A stretch of 64,000 nt of DNA from Elusimicrobiota bacterium (GTDB taxonomy: Bacteria; Elusimicrobiota; Elusimicrobia; UBA1565; UBA9628): contig DAIDHI010000065.1 of the NCBI GenBank assembly GCA_027452025.1, positions 1-64,000 of the forward strand, given 5' to 3'. A program made the translations under genes and the position numbers. Positions 1 to 8,209 of the stretch are shown here, piece by piece (position 1 is the first letter of the stretch; every line of letters begins with the position of its first letter). The notes beneath the pieces are model-generated. The model saw only the letters and a list, made by a program, of their open reading frames with translations, searched no databases and was not told where the DNA came from.

Positions 1-360
1 TAAAGCCCGTCGACCCGGCCAAGCCCGTCGAGCCCGTCAGACCGCCGACGCCGGTCAAGCCTTGCGCCCCCGTCGCGCCGGTGAGTCCCTCGAGGCCCGT
101 GTTGCCCGTGCCGCCGGCAGCACCCGTGGCGCCGGCGCTTCCGGTAGTGCCGGTCAGGCCCTGCACGCCCGTCTCGCCGGTAAAGCCCGTCGACCCGGCC
201 AAGCCGGTCGAACCCGTAAGGCCCCCGGCGCCGGTCAAGCCCTGCGCTCCCGTCGCGCCGGTGAGACCCTCGACGCCGGTATTGCCCGTGCCGCCGCCAG
301 CGCCCGTGGCGCCGGCGCTTCCGGTAGTGCCGGTCAGGCCCTGGACGCCGGTCTCGCCGG
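1..360. repeat. 180-bp tandem repeat inside collagen-like gene
   Basis: Positions 1-180 and 181-360 are two near-identical 180-bp units, both starting taaagcccgtcgacccggcc. A third unit begins at 361 but is shortened and drifts. Each unit encodes 60 residues, exactly 20 Gly-X-Y triplets. The copies differ mostly by silent changes and a few substitutions (for example GLEGLTG/GVEGLTG and GVGGLTG/GAGGLTG). The array continues past the left edge of the window, so the copy number is unknown. Confidence 0.9.
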
Positions 361-2098
361 TAAAGCCGGTCGCACCCGCCAGGCCGGTCGAGCCCGTGGG
401 GCCGGCGCCGCCCGTGGCGCCGGTCAGGCCCTGCACACCGGTCTCGCCCGTGAAGCCCGTCGCGCCGGCCACGCCCGTCGCGCCGGGGCCGCCGGTCGCG
501 CCGCTGACGCCCTGAACGCCGGTCGTGCCGGTGACGCCGCTGGCTCCCGCCGTGCCCGTGGCGCCGGCCGCGCCCGTCAGGCCCTGCCCGCCCGTCGCGC
601 CTGTCAGGCCCTGGACGCCCGAGGCGCCGGTCAGCCCCTGGTCGCCGGTCGGGCCCTGCGCGCCGGTGGGACCTTGCAGGCCCGTGCCGCCGGCGGGGCC
701 GGTGACGCCTTGCGGGCCGGTAAAGCCGATCGGACCGGTCACGCCGGTGGCGCCGACGCCGGTGGCGCCGAGCCCGCCCGTGGCGCCCTGCGGTCCGGTG
801 GAGCCCGTCAAGCCCTGCACGCCGGTGGCGCCCGTCGCGCCGTTGGAACCCGTCGTGCCGACGCCTCCGGTCGCTCCGGGCGGTCCGGTTTCGCCGGTGG
901 CTCCCGTCATGCCTTGGAGTCCGGTCGTTCCGGCGGGCCCGGTCGCTCCCGCGGGGCCCGTCGCGCCGGTGCTGCCTTGCAGGCCCGTCGTTCCGGTGAC
1001 GCCGCCGGCGCCCGTGGCGCCCGTCGACCCGGCGGGGCCGGTCACGCCTTGGGAGCCCGTTGCTCCGGTGGAGCCGCTTCCACCCGTCGGCCCGCTTCCG
1101 CCCGTCGGTCCTGCGGGTCCCGTCGGCCCTACGGGGCCGGTCGCGCCGCCGACGCCCGTGGTGCCGACGCCGGTGGCGCCAGCGGGTCCGGTCGCGCCGG
1201 CCGCTCCGGTGGCGCCGTTAAGACCGGTCGCGCCGGCCAGGCCCGTCGTGCCGGCCGCTCCGGTCGCGCCCGCCGCTCCGGTGGCTCCGGCCGGGCCGCT
1301 CGGGCCCATCACGCCGGTGGCGCCGATGGCGCCCGTAGTGCCCGCGCCGGCGGGCCCCGTGGCGCCGGCCGGCCCCATCGCGCCCGTCGCGCCCGACGGT
1401 CCCGCGGGACCGGTGGCGCCGGCCGGGCCCGTGCCCGAGCCGGATCCGACCGGCACCCAAGCGGCTCCGTTGTAGACCTGCAGCTGGCCGAGGTCGGAAC
1501 GATACTCCACCATGCCGGTCGCGCCCGGGACGACGTCGGAGGTTTGGCTGGCGAAGACGATCGTGGAAGCGAAGACGCCGTACGGGGCCGTCGCGCCCGG
1601 CCCGAGCTGATCGGCCACGAGGGCATGGAGGGAATATCCGACGGCGGCGACCTGCTCGCGCGGAGTCAGCGTTTCGCAGGGCGCCACGCAGGACGGGCCG
1701 CTGTAGCTGATGCCCGTGCTGTTGCTGTGAGGTTGGACCGACACCTCGAGGTAAAGCGTCGCCGTGTTGAAGACCGACGCCGGGAGGGCTTGATGCGTGC
1801 CGATCTCGACGGTGTAGATGCCGTTGGCGACGGAGACGCCGCTGCCCGTCGTCGTTCTGTCCCAGACCTCCGTATAGAGGACCGTGGCGCAGCCGTTGTC
1901 GGCGCAAAGCCGGAATCCAAAGTCGTAGTTGCCCGTGAGCGGATTGCCCGAGGAATCGGCGAGCTTGCCCTGGTAGTTGAGAAGCTGCGGCACGGCGGCC
2001 GAGGCCTCTTGGGTCAAGGCCGGCAAAGACGAAAGGGCCAAGCACGCCGAAAGCGTGCAGGCCAATCCGCGGCTAAACCAGGAGCGCTGCCGTTTCAA
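1..2098 (-). CDS. Secreted collagen-like (Gly-X-Thr repeat) protein, 3' end outside window
   Basis: The frame is open from a TTG at 2098 through position 1, about 699 codons without a stop, so the C-terminus lies outside the window. The N-terminus (MKRQRSW..., hydrophobic core, ASAA before [11 protein letters not shown]) looks like a signal peptide. Residues about 36-215 form a globular head that begins with the NYQGKL-DxxGNPL pattern seen in many secreted or surface proteins. From about residue 220 the protein is an almost unbroken Gly-X-Y collagen-like tract with Thr or Ala often in the Y position ([13 protein letters not shown]). No ATG is available, because an in-frame TGA at 2122-2120 closes the frame upstream; TTG is therefore the likely start. 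A surface fibre or stalk role is inferred, not shown. Shadow frames on the plus strand are long only because of the repeats. Confidence 0.85.
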   Translation of the reverse strand, partial: MKRQRSWFSRGLACTLSACLALSSLPALTQEASAAVPQLLNYQGKLADSSGNPLTGNYDFGFRLCADNGCATVLYTEVWDRTTTGSGVSVANGIYTVEIGTHQALPASVFNTATLYLEVSVQPHSNSTGISYSGPSCVAPCETLTPREQVAAVGYSLHALVADQLGPGATAPYGVFASTIVFASQTSDVVPGATGMVEYRSDLGQLQVYNGAAWVPVGSGSGTGPAGATGPAGPSGATGAMGPAGATGPAGAGTTGAIGATGVMGPSGPAGATGAAGATGAAGTTGLAGATGLNGATGAAGATGPAGATGVGTTGVGGATGPVGPTGPAGPTGGSGPTGGSGSTGATGSQGVTGPAGSTGATGAGGVTGTTGLQGSTGATGPAGATGPAGTTGLQGMTGATGETGPPGATGGVGTTGSNGATGATGVQGLTGSTGPQGATGGLGATGVGATGVTGPIGFTGPQGVTGPAGGTGLQGPTGAQGPTGDQGLTGASGVQGLTGATGGQGLTGAAGATGTAGASGVTGTTGVQGVSGATGGPGATGVAGATGFTGETGVQGLTGATGGAGPTGSTGLAGATGFTGETGVQGLTGTTGSAGATGAGGGTGNTGVEGLTGATGAQGLTGAGGLTGSTGLAGSTGFTGETGVQGLTGTTGSAGATGAAGGTGNTGLEGLTGATGAQGLTGVGGLTGSTGLAGSTGF

Positions 2099-2210
2099 GT
2101 TGATCTCACAACCGGTCCGTCAATGAGTCCGATCGCTTCTTTTTAGCCGATTCATGCGAAATTTTTATTACGAGGCCGCGACGAAACCCACAAATAAAAA
2201 ACGGTCCTCC

Positions 2211-2238
2211 AGTATAGCTTTCCAGGGCGGTTTGTCAA
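2211..2238 (-). promoter_or_regulatory. Sigma70-like promoter of collagen-like gene
   Basis: On the minus strand TTGACA (2238-2233), a 16-nt spacer and TATACT (2216-2211) form a near-consensus promoter. The start site would be near 2204, giving a leader of about 105 nt before the TTG start, unlike most genes in this window. The leader contains a short ATG frame (2155) ending at TGA 2122-2120, eight codons before the TTG and in the same frame. Confidence 0.75.
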
Positions 2239-2313
2239 TTTCTGCTAAAATCTTGCTAAGTCGGCTGCGCCGCGGCGATCTTCCCCCCTGCGCGAGCGGC
2301 GGGCCAGGATTGG

Positions 2314-2319
2314 TATAAT
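2314..2319 (+). promoter_or_regulatory. TATAAT -10 box 6 nt before start (leaderless)
   Basis: A perfect TATAAT, with TG one base upstream of it (extended -10), lies 6 nt before the ATG at 2326. There is no ribosome binding site between them, so the transcript probably starts at or next to the ATG. Confidence 0.7.
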
Positions 2320-2325
2320 CGCGGC

Positions 2326-3462
2326 ATGCGCCTCTCTTACGACGACTTGGTTCGGCAGTATCTGGAGACCCTCAACGCGAAGCTGCGCAATTTCGCCGTC
2401 GAGCCGGAGTTCGTCGCTACTTGGGTGCATGACGAAGACGATCACCGCAGCCTCTACGACCTTTTCGTCGCCGCCCAGGGCGGCGGCTGCCGCGACCTGA
2501 CCGTCGTGGTCGGCGCCGAGCGGGCGGCGCGGCTGGACGCGGCTCGTCTCGATAAGGAGTTGGGCGTGCTGGGAGCGCCGAAGATCGCGCGCGGCCCGGA
2601 CGGAACGCTCGAAGTGGCCGTCGCGCTCAAGGACAAGGTGGACTTCGTGCCCGGCCGGGAGGTCGCGGCCGCGACGCGCAAGAGCCAGGCCTCTGGCGGC
2701 GTCCGCGCGTTCAAGCGCCGCGAGGTCCCCGCAGGCGAGATCGACCCCTCCTATCGAGCCGGGATCGAGTCGCGCAAGATCCGCTTCGAGGGCGCCTTGA
2801 TGGACGCGACGGTCTCGGTATCGGACGGCGGCGCGACGCTCTGCGTCGTGCTGGGCGAGGGCGGCGTCGTGGCGAAGGCGAGGCACTCGGGCGCCGCGGG
2901 TGCGCTGCGCGCGCTGCTCGACGTCCTCTGCGAGGTCATGGAAGGCCGCCCGCTGCAGGAGGCCGCCGATCACGCCGTCATCCGGATGGAGGCGTCGCTG
3001 CGGGACCGCTCCGTGCCCGCGCCCGTCGAAGGGCTGCTGACGCCGCGCACGGCGGGAAGCCTCTTCGAGGCGCCCGAGCGGCTCGTGCGGGTCCTCTACC
3101 GGGAGCGCGTCGCCAAGACGGGCGAAAAGGCCGGCTGGAACTACTGGGACGACGCCGCGGCCGAGGCCTGGGGCGCGCTGCCGGAGGCCCGGAAGCTCGA
3201 GAAGGCCAAAGCGGCCGTCGCCGAGGCCGCCCGCGCGCTGGGCCTGCCGCCCGAGGGCATCGAGGTCGTGGAGGTCATGGGCGGCGTGCGCGTCGTTCTC
3301 GCGCACACGACGGTCACGGCGCAGACCGCCTTCGGCGCGTCGATGATGAGGATCGAGGGACTGGTCAAGAAGGCGCTCGATGCGCGCATCGAGCTGCAAC
3401 TCGAGAGTCTGGAAGACAGGAACCGCCGCGCGCAGCGAACGGCGCGCACCGGCAAGGTCTAG
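2326..3462 (+). CDS. Hypothetical protein, 378 aa
   Basis: I do not recognise the family. The protein is soluble in appearance, with no signal peptide or membrane segment, and is rich in Ala, Arg and Glu. It has an N-terminal segment rich in aromatic and acidic residues (YDDLVRQYLETL, WVHDEDDH), a central region with beta-strand-like stretches (LCVVLGEGGVV) and a basic C-terminus. It is a single gene, divergent from the collagen-like gene and convergent with the radical SAM gene 3 nt away. The ATG is chosen because a TATAAT box sits 6 nt upstream. Codon use matches the neighbours, so it is likely a real gene. Confidence 0.75.
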   Translation: MRLSYDDLVRQYLETLNAKLRNFAVEPEFVATWVHDEDDHRSLYDLFVAAQGGGCRDLTVVVGAERAARLDAARLDKELGVLGAPKIARGPDGTLEVAVALKDKVDFVPGREVAAATRKSQASGGVRAFKRREVPAGEIDPSYRAGIESRKIRFEGALMDATVSVSDGGATLCVVLGEGGVVAKARHSGAAGALRALLDVLCEVMEGRPLQEAADHAVIRMEASLRDRSVPAPVEGLLTPRTAGSLFEAPERLVRVLYRERVAKTGEKAGWNYWDDAAAEAWGALPEARKLEKAKAAVAEAARALGLPPEGIEVVEVMGGVRVVLAHTTVTAQTAFGASMMRIEGLVKKALDARIELQLESLEDRNRRAQRTARTGKV

Positions 3463-3465
3463 CCG

Positions 3466-4596
3466 CTAGACGAAGTTGAGATGCTGCGGGGGCTCGCCCT
3501 GCGGCTGCTCCAGCTCGATCTTCCCTTTCATGTAGCCGTCGAGATACTCGTTGACCTTGTGCTGGAGGCAAAGGCTTCCGCACATCTTCTGGGCGTTGAA
3601 GCTCGGGCCGGCCAGGTAGTTCATCACTTCCCAGTAGCGGTCGCCGAAGACGATGTCCTTGAAGCGCTCCTGCGTGATGTTGCCGATGTGGAACTTCTTG
3701 TACTTCTCGTTGAAGAGCATGCCGCAGGGAGCCACCAGGCCCGAGCCTGAGAGCTGGATCATGAAGGGCGGCCCGTAGCAGCGCTGATAGCTGCGCTTGC
3801 CCTCGGCCTGGATCTTGGACCACTTCACGACGACTTTGTATTCGTCGTCCGAGAGGGCTTCCGCTTCGCGCAGCTTGTCGTAGAGCTTCTTGTAGCCGGC
3901 GTAGTCGACGCCGAGGAAGCCGTCCTCGTTGTCGCTGCAGTGCTTGATGACCAAGTAGTCGGGACGCAGCTCCTTGCCGAGACGAGCCAGCGGCATGATC
4001 TGGTCCTCGTATTGGGGCATGAGCACCATCTGCAGGCCGATGGTGACCTTGAGCCCGAGCTCCTTCTTGATGCGGACCATGTCGCGGATGTTCGAGATGA
4101 CCTGGTCGTAGTAACGCTCGGGCACGCCCATGATCTCGGCGTAGCGCTGGCGCTCGCCGGCCGTGATGTTGACGCGCAGGTAGGTCAGGTGCGGCAGGAC
4201 CTGCCGCAGCTTGTTCTCCGTGAGCACGTAGGCGTTGGTGCCGCAGGCCATGGAGATGCCGAGCTCGCTGCCGCGCACGACGCTGTCGATGAAGACGGGC
4301 GAGATCGTGCTTTCCCCGTCGGAGACGAAGCTGATCGCCTTGACGCCGATCTCGGCGCAGTCGTCCAGGAAGTTGGACATCACCTCCTTGGTGATCGGGT
4401 AGCGCTCGTTTTCCTGCATCATGGCGTAGCAGTAGTGGCAGCCGAAGTTGCAGGCGCGTGTCAGCGCCATGTCGATGGTGATGGGCGCGATGCGCTCGCC
4501 GCGGGCCCAGGCCGCGATGCGGTCCTGGTGCCAGGCGATCTTCGTGCCGTCGAGGATCAGCTTGGTGTGCTCTTGGGCCAGGGAGGAAGTGGACAT
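3466..4596 (-). CDS. Radical SAM/SPASM-type enzyme
   Basis: The 376-residue protein carries the radical SAM Cx3Cx2C motif at C49, C53 and C56 (ACNFGCHYC), which binds the SAM-cleaving 4Fe-4S cluster. A second set of cysteines lies in the C-terminal part (RCYGPP, APCGML, MCGSLC), arranged like a SPASM/twitch auxiliary cluster domain. Members of this superfamily modify peptides, sugars or cofactors; the substrate cannot be read from sequence. The gene lies 54 nt downstream of the E1 beta gene on the same strand and may belong to the envelope or sugar cluster that runs from 8935 down. A TAAACT box 15 nt upstream of the ATG could instead give it its own promoter. Confidence 0.85.
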   Translation of the reverse strand: MSTSSLAQEHTKLILDGTKIAWHQDRIAAWARGERIAPITIDMALTRACNFGCHYCYAMMQENERYPITKEVMSNFLDDCAEIGVKAISFVSDGESTISPVFIDSVVRGSELGISMACGTNAYVLTENKLRQVLPHLTYLRVNITAGERQRYAEIMGVPERYYDQVISNIRDMVRIKKELGLKVTIGLQMVLMPQYEDQIMPLARLGKELRPDYLVIKHCSDNEDGFLGVDYAGYKKLYDKLREAEALSDDEYKVVVKWSKIQAEGKRSYQRCYGPPFMIQLSGSGLVAPCGMLFNEKYKKFHIGNITQERFKDIVFGDRYWEVMNYLAGPSFNAQKMCGSLCLQHKVNEYLDGYMKGKIELEQPQGEPPQHLNFV

Positions 4597-4650
4597 ATTA
4601 GGTCTCGAATCAGTTTAACAGAGAGCCGGTCGGTTTGCCAGTCGCATTCC

Positions 4651-5691
4651 TTAAAAGGGGCCGATATAGGCTTCCTGGCGCGGGCCGCTTGAGGCGACCT
4701 TCCTGCCGACCTTGCGCCCGAGAGTCCGCTCTACGGCGGCGACGATCTCGCGCGTCCCGGGGTAAAAGAGCGGCTCCAGGGCCGCGCTCGTGGGCGCCGG
4801 GTAGTCCGGAAGGGCGACGCGCGCCACGGGCGCCTTGAGGTAGGAGAAGCCCTCCTCCGCGGCGAGGGCGGCGATCTCCGCGCTGACGCCGCAGGTCTTC
4901 CACGAGGTGTCCAGCACGACCAAGCGGCCGGTTTTCTTGAGGGACTTGAGGATTAGGGCTTTGTCGAGCGGCTTGACCCAGCGCGGGTCGACGATCTCCG
5001 CGTCGATCCTGCGCGCCTTGAGAGCTTCGGCGGCCGCCAGGGCCTCGGAAACCATCAGGGAGACGGCGACGATGGTCACGTCCTTGCCTTTGCGCACGAC
5101 GGCGCCCTGGCCGGGCCTGACGGTATAACGTTCCTCGGGCACGGCCGCCTTGACGTCATGAAGCCGGCGGTGTTCGATGATGACCACCGGGGCGTTGCCG
5201 GAGACGGCCTGCAGGAAGACGCCCTTGGCGTCGTAGGGCGTGGCGGGGACGGCTACTTGGATGCCGGGCAGATGGGCGAAGAGCGCCTGCAGGCTTTGGG
5301 AATGCTGCGCCCCCTGGCCCCAGCCCTTGCCGACGATGGCGCGCACGACTATCGGCGCGCGCATGACGCCGCCGAACATCGCGTGCCACTTGGCCGCGTG
5401 ATTGGCGAGCTGGTCCATGCAGTAATAAAGGAAATCGTTGCGGGCGTGCACGAGGACCGGCCGCAGGCCGCCCAGGGCGGCGCCGATGGCCAGGCCCGTG
5501 AGAGCGTTCTCCGAGGCGGGCGTGTCGAAGACGCGGGAGGGCCCGAAGCGGCGCGCGGCCTCCTTTGTGGTGCCGAAGATCGCCTTCGGGTCGTCGACGC
5601 CGATGCCGTAAACGAAGACCCGCTCGTCGGCCTCGAGGGCCTGCACGGTGGCCTCGCCCACGGCCTGGGCGTAGGACAATTCCCGGGTCAT
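4651..5691 (-). CDS. TPP-dependent 2-oxoacid dehydrogenase E1, beta subunit
   Basis: The 346-residue protein matches the beta subunit of pyruvate/acetoin/branched-chain dehydrogenase E1 (transketolase pyrimidine-binding and C-terminal domains): SYAQAVGEA near the start, VYGIGVDDP, FDTPASENALTGLAIGAA, and a C-terminal half with VDPRWVKPLD. The start overlaps the E1 alpha stop by 4 nt (ATGA), so the two subunits are translationally coupled. No E2 acyltransferase or E3 lipoamide dehydrogenase is nearby. The pair instead follows a nucleotidyltransferase-kinase fusion, which points to a carboligation or decarboxylation step in a biosynthetic pathway rather than a classical complex. That role is inference. 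Confidence 0.85.
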   Translation of the reverse strand: MTRELSYAQAVGEATVQALEADERVFVYGIGVDDPKAIFGTTKEAARRFGPSRVFDTPASENALTGLAIGAALGGLRPVLVHARNDFLYYCMDQLANHAAKWHAMFGGVMRAPIVVRAIVGKGWGQGAQHSQSLQALFAHLPGIQVAVPATPYDAKGVFLQAVSGNAPVVIIEHRRLHDVKAAVPEERYTVRPGQGAVVRKGKDVTIVAVSLMVSEALAAAEALKARRIDAEIVDPRWVKPLDKALILKSLKKTGRLVVLDTSWKTCGVSAEIAALAAEEGFSYLKAPVARVALPDYPAPTSAALEPLFYPGTREIVAAVERTLGRKVGRKVASSGPRQEAYIGPF

Positions 5692-6665
5692 GCCTTGGCG
5701 CCCTCAAGATCGAGCGAGCCGGGAAACGGGCTTTTCTTGGCGAACGCCACGGCGGCTTCGACCTTTTCCAAGATTCCCTCGCGGATGAGCCGGCGCTGCT
5801 CCTTGGGCAGCGCCCCGGCGGCGTCGAGTCCGGCCTCGAAGCGCTTGATCGGGTCGGCGGCCATCCAGCGGCGCACTTCGGCTTCGCTGCGGTAGCCCAT
5901 GTCCCAGTCGAAGTTCGGCCCCACGTGCTCCCGCCAGCGGTAGGTCGCGCACTCGAGGAAGCTCGGGCCGCGGCCCTGACGGGCTCTGGCAACGGCTTTG
6001 GACGCGGCGTCGTAGACGGCCAGGACGTCGTTGCCGTCGAGAGCCTGGGCGGGGATGCCGGCGGCCTCGGCGCGCCCGGCGATGGGGATGGAGGGCTGGC
6101 GCCGCGAGATCGGAGTGCAGGTGGAGAGGCCGTTGTTCTCGCAGACAAAGACGACGGGCAGGCTCCAGAGCGCGGCCAAGTTCAAGCTTTCCGAGAAGGT
6201 CCCCTCCTCGACGGCGGCGTCCCCGAAGAAGCAGACGGCCACGCCGTCTTGCTTTTGCTGCTTGAAGGCGAAGGCGGAGCCGCAGGCGATCGGAATCGAG
6301 GCCGCGAGCAAGGCCGAGGTGCCCATCAGGCCGGCTTGCGGGTCGACGAGGTGCATCGAGCCCCCGCGGCCCTTCGTGCAGCCCGTGGCCTTGCCGTAGA
6401 GCTCGGCGATCATCTTGTTGAGATCGCCGCCCTTGGCGATGTAGCCGGCGTGGCAGCGGTGCGTCAGAAAGACGGTGTCGTCCTTTCGAAGATTGGCGCA
6501 GACCGCGGCCGGGATCGCTTCCTGGCCGATGGAGAGGTGCGTCGGGCAGCGCATCTCCTGCTCGGGGTAAAGGGCGGCGATCTTCTCCTCCGCCTCGCGG
6601 ATGAGCGTCATCCTGGTAAAGAGGTCCTTGAGCAGGGCGGCGGGGCGCCCGGAGCAGTCGATCAC
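5688..6665 (-). CDS. TPP-dependent 2-oxoacid dehydrogenase E1, alpha subunit
   Basis: This is 325 aa when started at GTG 6665, whose GTGA overlaps the stop of the upstream fusion gene. That length is usual for acetoin-type E1 alpha. The family features are RxAEExIAxLY, HLSIGQEAIPA, the GRGGSMH segment and the TPP/Mg motif ending in CENN. The motif reads GDAAVEEGTFSE, with Ala where the consensus GDG has its second Gly. E1 alpha and beta form an alpha2beta2 enzyme that decarboxylates a 2-oxoacid on TPP. Co-translation with a sugar-nucleotide-like fusion suggests a glycan precursor pathway. Confidence 0.88.
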   Translation of the reverse strand: MIDCSGRPAALLKDLFTRMTLIREAEEKIAALYPEQEMRCPTHLSIGQEAIPAAVCANLRKDDTVFLTHRCHAGYIAKGGDLNKMIAELYGKATGCTKGRGGSMHLVDPQAGLMGTSALLAASIPIACGSAFAFKQQKQDGVAVCFFGDAAVEEGTFSESLNLAALWSLPVVFVCENNGLSTCTPISRRQPSIPIAGRAEAAGIPAQALDGNDVLAVYDAASKAVARARQGRGPSFLECATYRWREHVGPNFDWDMGYRSEAEVRRWMAADPIKRFEAGLDAAGALPKEQRRLIREGILEKVEAAVAFAKKSPFPGSLDLEGAKA

Positions 6666-8197
6666 TTGAGCATCGCCGTCAGGAACTTGAACAGCGGCGC
6701 GGCCTCGATGGGCGTGCGGTTGCACACGGTCCCGACCTTCATGGCGCCGGCGGCGTTGCCGACGAAGGCGGTCACGTCGATGGGCAATCCCCCCGCCGCG
6801 CACAGCGAGGCCAAAGACAGATAAGCGTCGCCGGCTCCGACGCGGTCGACGACCTTCGAGGAAAAAACGGGGATCGACGTGAAGCCCTCCTTGCGCGAGT
6901 AGGCCAGCGACCCCTTGTGGCCGCGGGTGACGATCATCTGCTCGGTCCTCAGCTGCTTGGCGACGTCGAGCAGCAGCGTCTCGACGGGTCCGTGGCGATC
7001 GCGCGTGGCCATGCGCAGTTCGGGCTCGTCGATGCAGGCGAGGTGCGCCTTGGGATACTTGGTGATGACGTTGTAGCCGATGTTGGCGCTGTTGGTCTGC
7101 GTGTTGACGCAGAGAAAGCGCGCCTCGTGGCACAGCAGATCGACCGCGCGGGGGCCCAGCATGCCGTGGCCGTAGTCGGTGACGAGGACGAGATCGAACT
7201 TGGGCAGCTCGGCCTCCAGATGGCGCAGCATCGGCGCCTCGACTTCGGCCGGCAGTTCCTTGTCGCTCAAATACGAGACCTCGAACATCTTGGTCAGGAA
7301 GGCGGGATCGACGAAGCGGCGCTTGATGATCGACGAGGCGCCCTTTTGCAGAAAGAACTTGGGCTTGACGTTGGGCTTGAGGCGGCTGCGGATGAAGGCC
7401 TCCCGGGAGTCTTCCTGCCCTAGGCAGGCGACGAGCTGCACCTCGGAGGCGAAGCCCGACAGGTGGTTGGCGGCCGCAAGCGACCCTCCGGCGAAGGCCT
7501 CCGCCTCGATGAAGCGCGTGGAGACGATCGTCTCCTTGGGCGACTTGCCCATGGCCTGGCAGTAGTGGTATTCGTCGACGATCGCCTCTCCGACGACGAG
7601 CACCTTGAGCTTGCGCAGCGACTCGACGCTTCGGATGATGGAATCGGACGAATGCCGCTTGGAAAAGGAGTCGAGGAAGGCGCGCGTATCGGGCGGATAG
7701 ACGCCGAAGTGCTGGTTGAGCAGCTGCGTCGAGCTCAGCATGGGCTCTTCGGTGATGACGAGCTTGGCGCCGACGGACTTGGCGGCTTTTTCCTCCTGCC
7801 TGATGCCGCCCGTGACGTCCTTGTCGTGGTCCTTGTAGTCGTTGCCCTTGACGTAGAAATGGGGCCGGATCTTGCGGATCGCCTCGACGGCCGTGGGCGT
7901 ATCGTTGATCGCCACGTAGTCGACGCAGCCCAGCGCCGCCAGGGACTCGGCGCGCAGCTGCTGGGGGAAGACCGGCCGGCCCGGCCCCTTGTTGACGTAC
8001 TCGTCTCTGGTGATCGTGACGACGAGGACGTCGCCGTGGTGCTTGGCCGCTTGGAGGTGCCTGATGTGGCCGGGATGAAGGAGGTCGAAGACGCCGTGGC
8101 AGTGGACGATCTTGAGCCTTTTTGCGCGCGCCGTCTTGAGGGCCTGCGCGAGCGCGTCGAGGCTCAGGACGCGCGACCGGCTGCCGTTGGAGGCCAT
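6662..8197 (-). CDS. Nucleotidyltransferase-PfkB kinase fusion (HldE-like, reversed order)
   Basis: The 511-residue protein has an N-terminal cytidylyltransferase-like domain (about 28-165; CHGVFDLLHPGH carries the HxGH motif, then VKGNDYKDHD). A C-terminal PfkB/ribokinase-type sugar kinase domain follows (about 190-505; AGGSLAAANHL substrate site, DRVGAGDAYLS catalytic Asp and anion hole). HldE/RfaE of LPS heptose synthesis has the same two activities but with the kinase first; here the order is inverted. It probably phosphorylates a sugar phosphate and activates it as an NDP-sugar. It sits 12 nt downstream of a glycosyltransferase gene and overlaps E1 alpha by 4 nt, so these genes are one operon. 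Confidence 0.87.
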   Translation of the reverse strand: MASNGSRSRVLSLDALAQALKTARAKRLKIVHCHGVFDLLHPGHIRHLQAAKHHGDVLVVTITRDEYVNKGPGRPVFPQQLRAESLAALGCVDYVAINDTPTAVEAIRKIRPHFYVKGNDYKDHDKDVTGGIRQEEKAAKSVGAKLVITEEPMLSSTQLLNQHFGVYPPDTRAFLDSFSKRHSSDSIIRSVESLRKLKVLVVGEAIVDEYHYCQAMGKSPKETIVSTRFIEAEAFAGGSLAAANHLSGFASEVQLVACLGQEDSREAFIRSRLKPNVKPKFFLQKGASSIIKRRFVDPAFLTKMFEVSYLSDKELPAEVEAPMLRHLEAELPKFDLVLVTDYGHGMLGPRAVDLLCHEARFLCVNTQTNSANIGYNVITKYPKAHLACIDEPELRMATRDRHGPVETLLLDVAKQLRTEQMIVTRGHKGSLAYSRKEGFTSIPVFSSKVVDRVGAGDAYLSLASLCAAGGLPIDVTAFVGNAAGAMKVGTVCNRTPIEAAPLFKFLTAMLK

Positions 8198-8209
8198 GTC
8201 AAGGAGAGC

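Noticed and set aside
1-540. Possible CRISPR array from periodic sequence
   Set aside because: The period is 180 bp with no conserved short repeat and unique spacer structure, and it is a multiple of 9 bp inside a coding frame.
525-1475. 316-residue Pro/Val-rich frame on the plus strand
   Set aside because: The V-A-P pattern is the reverse complement of Gly-X-Y codons.
62-2146. 694-residue plus-strand open frame over the collagen-like gene
   Set aside because: It is the antisense shadow of Gly-X-Y codons. It is Arg/Gly/Ala-rich and has no domain, while the minus strand has a signal peptide, a head domain and a perfect Gly-X-Y rhythm.
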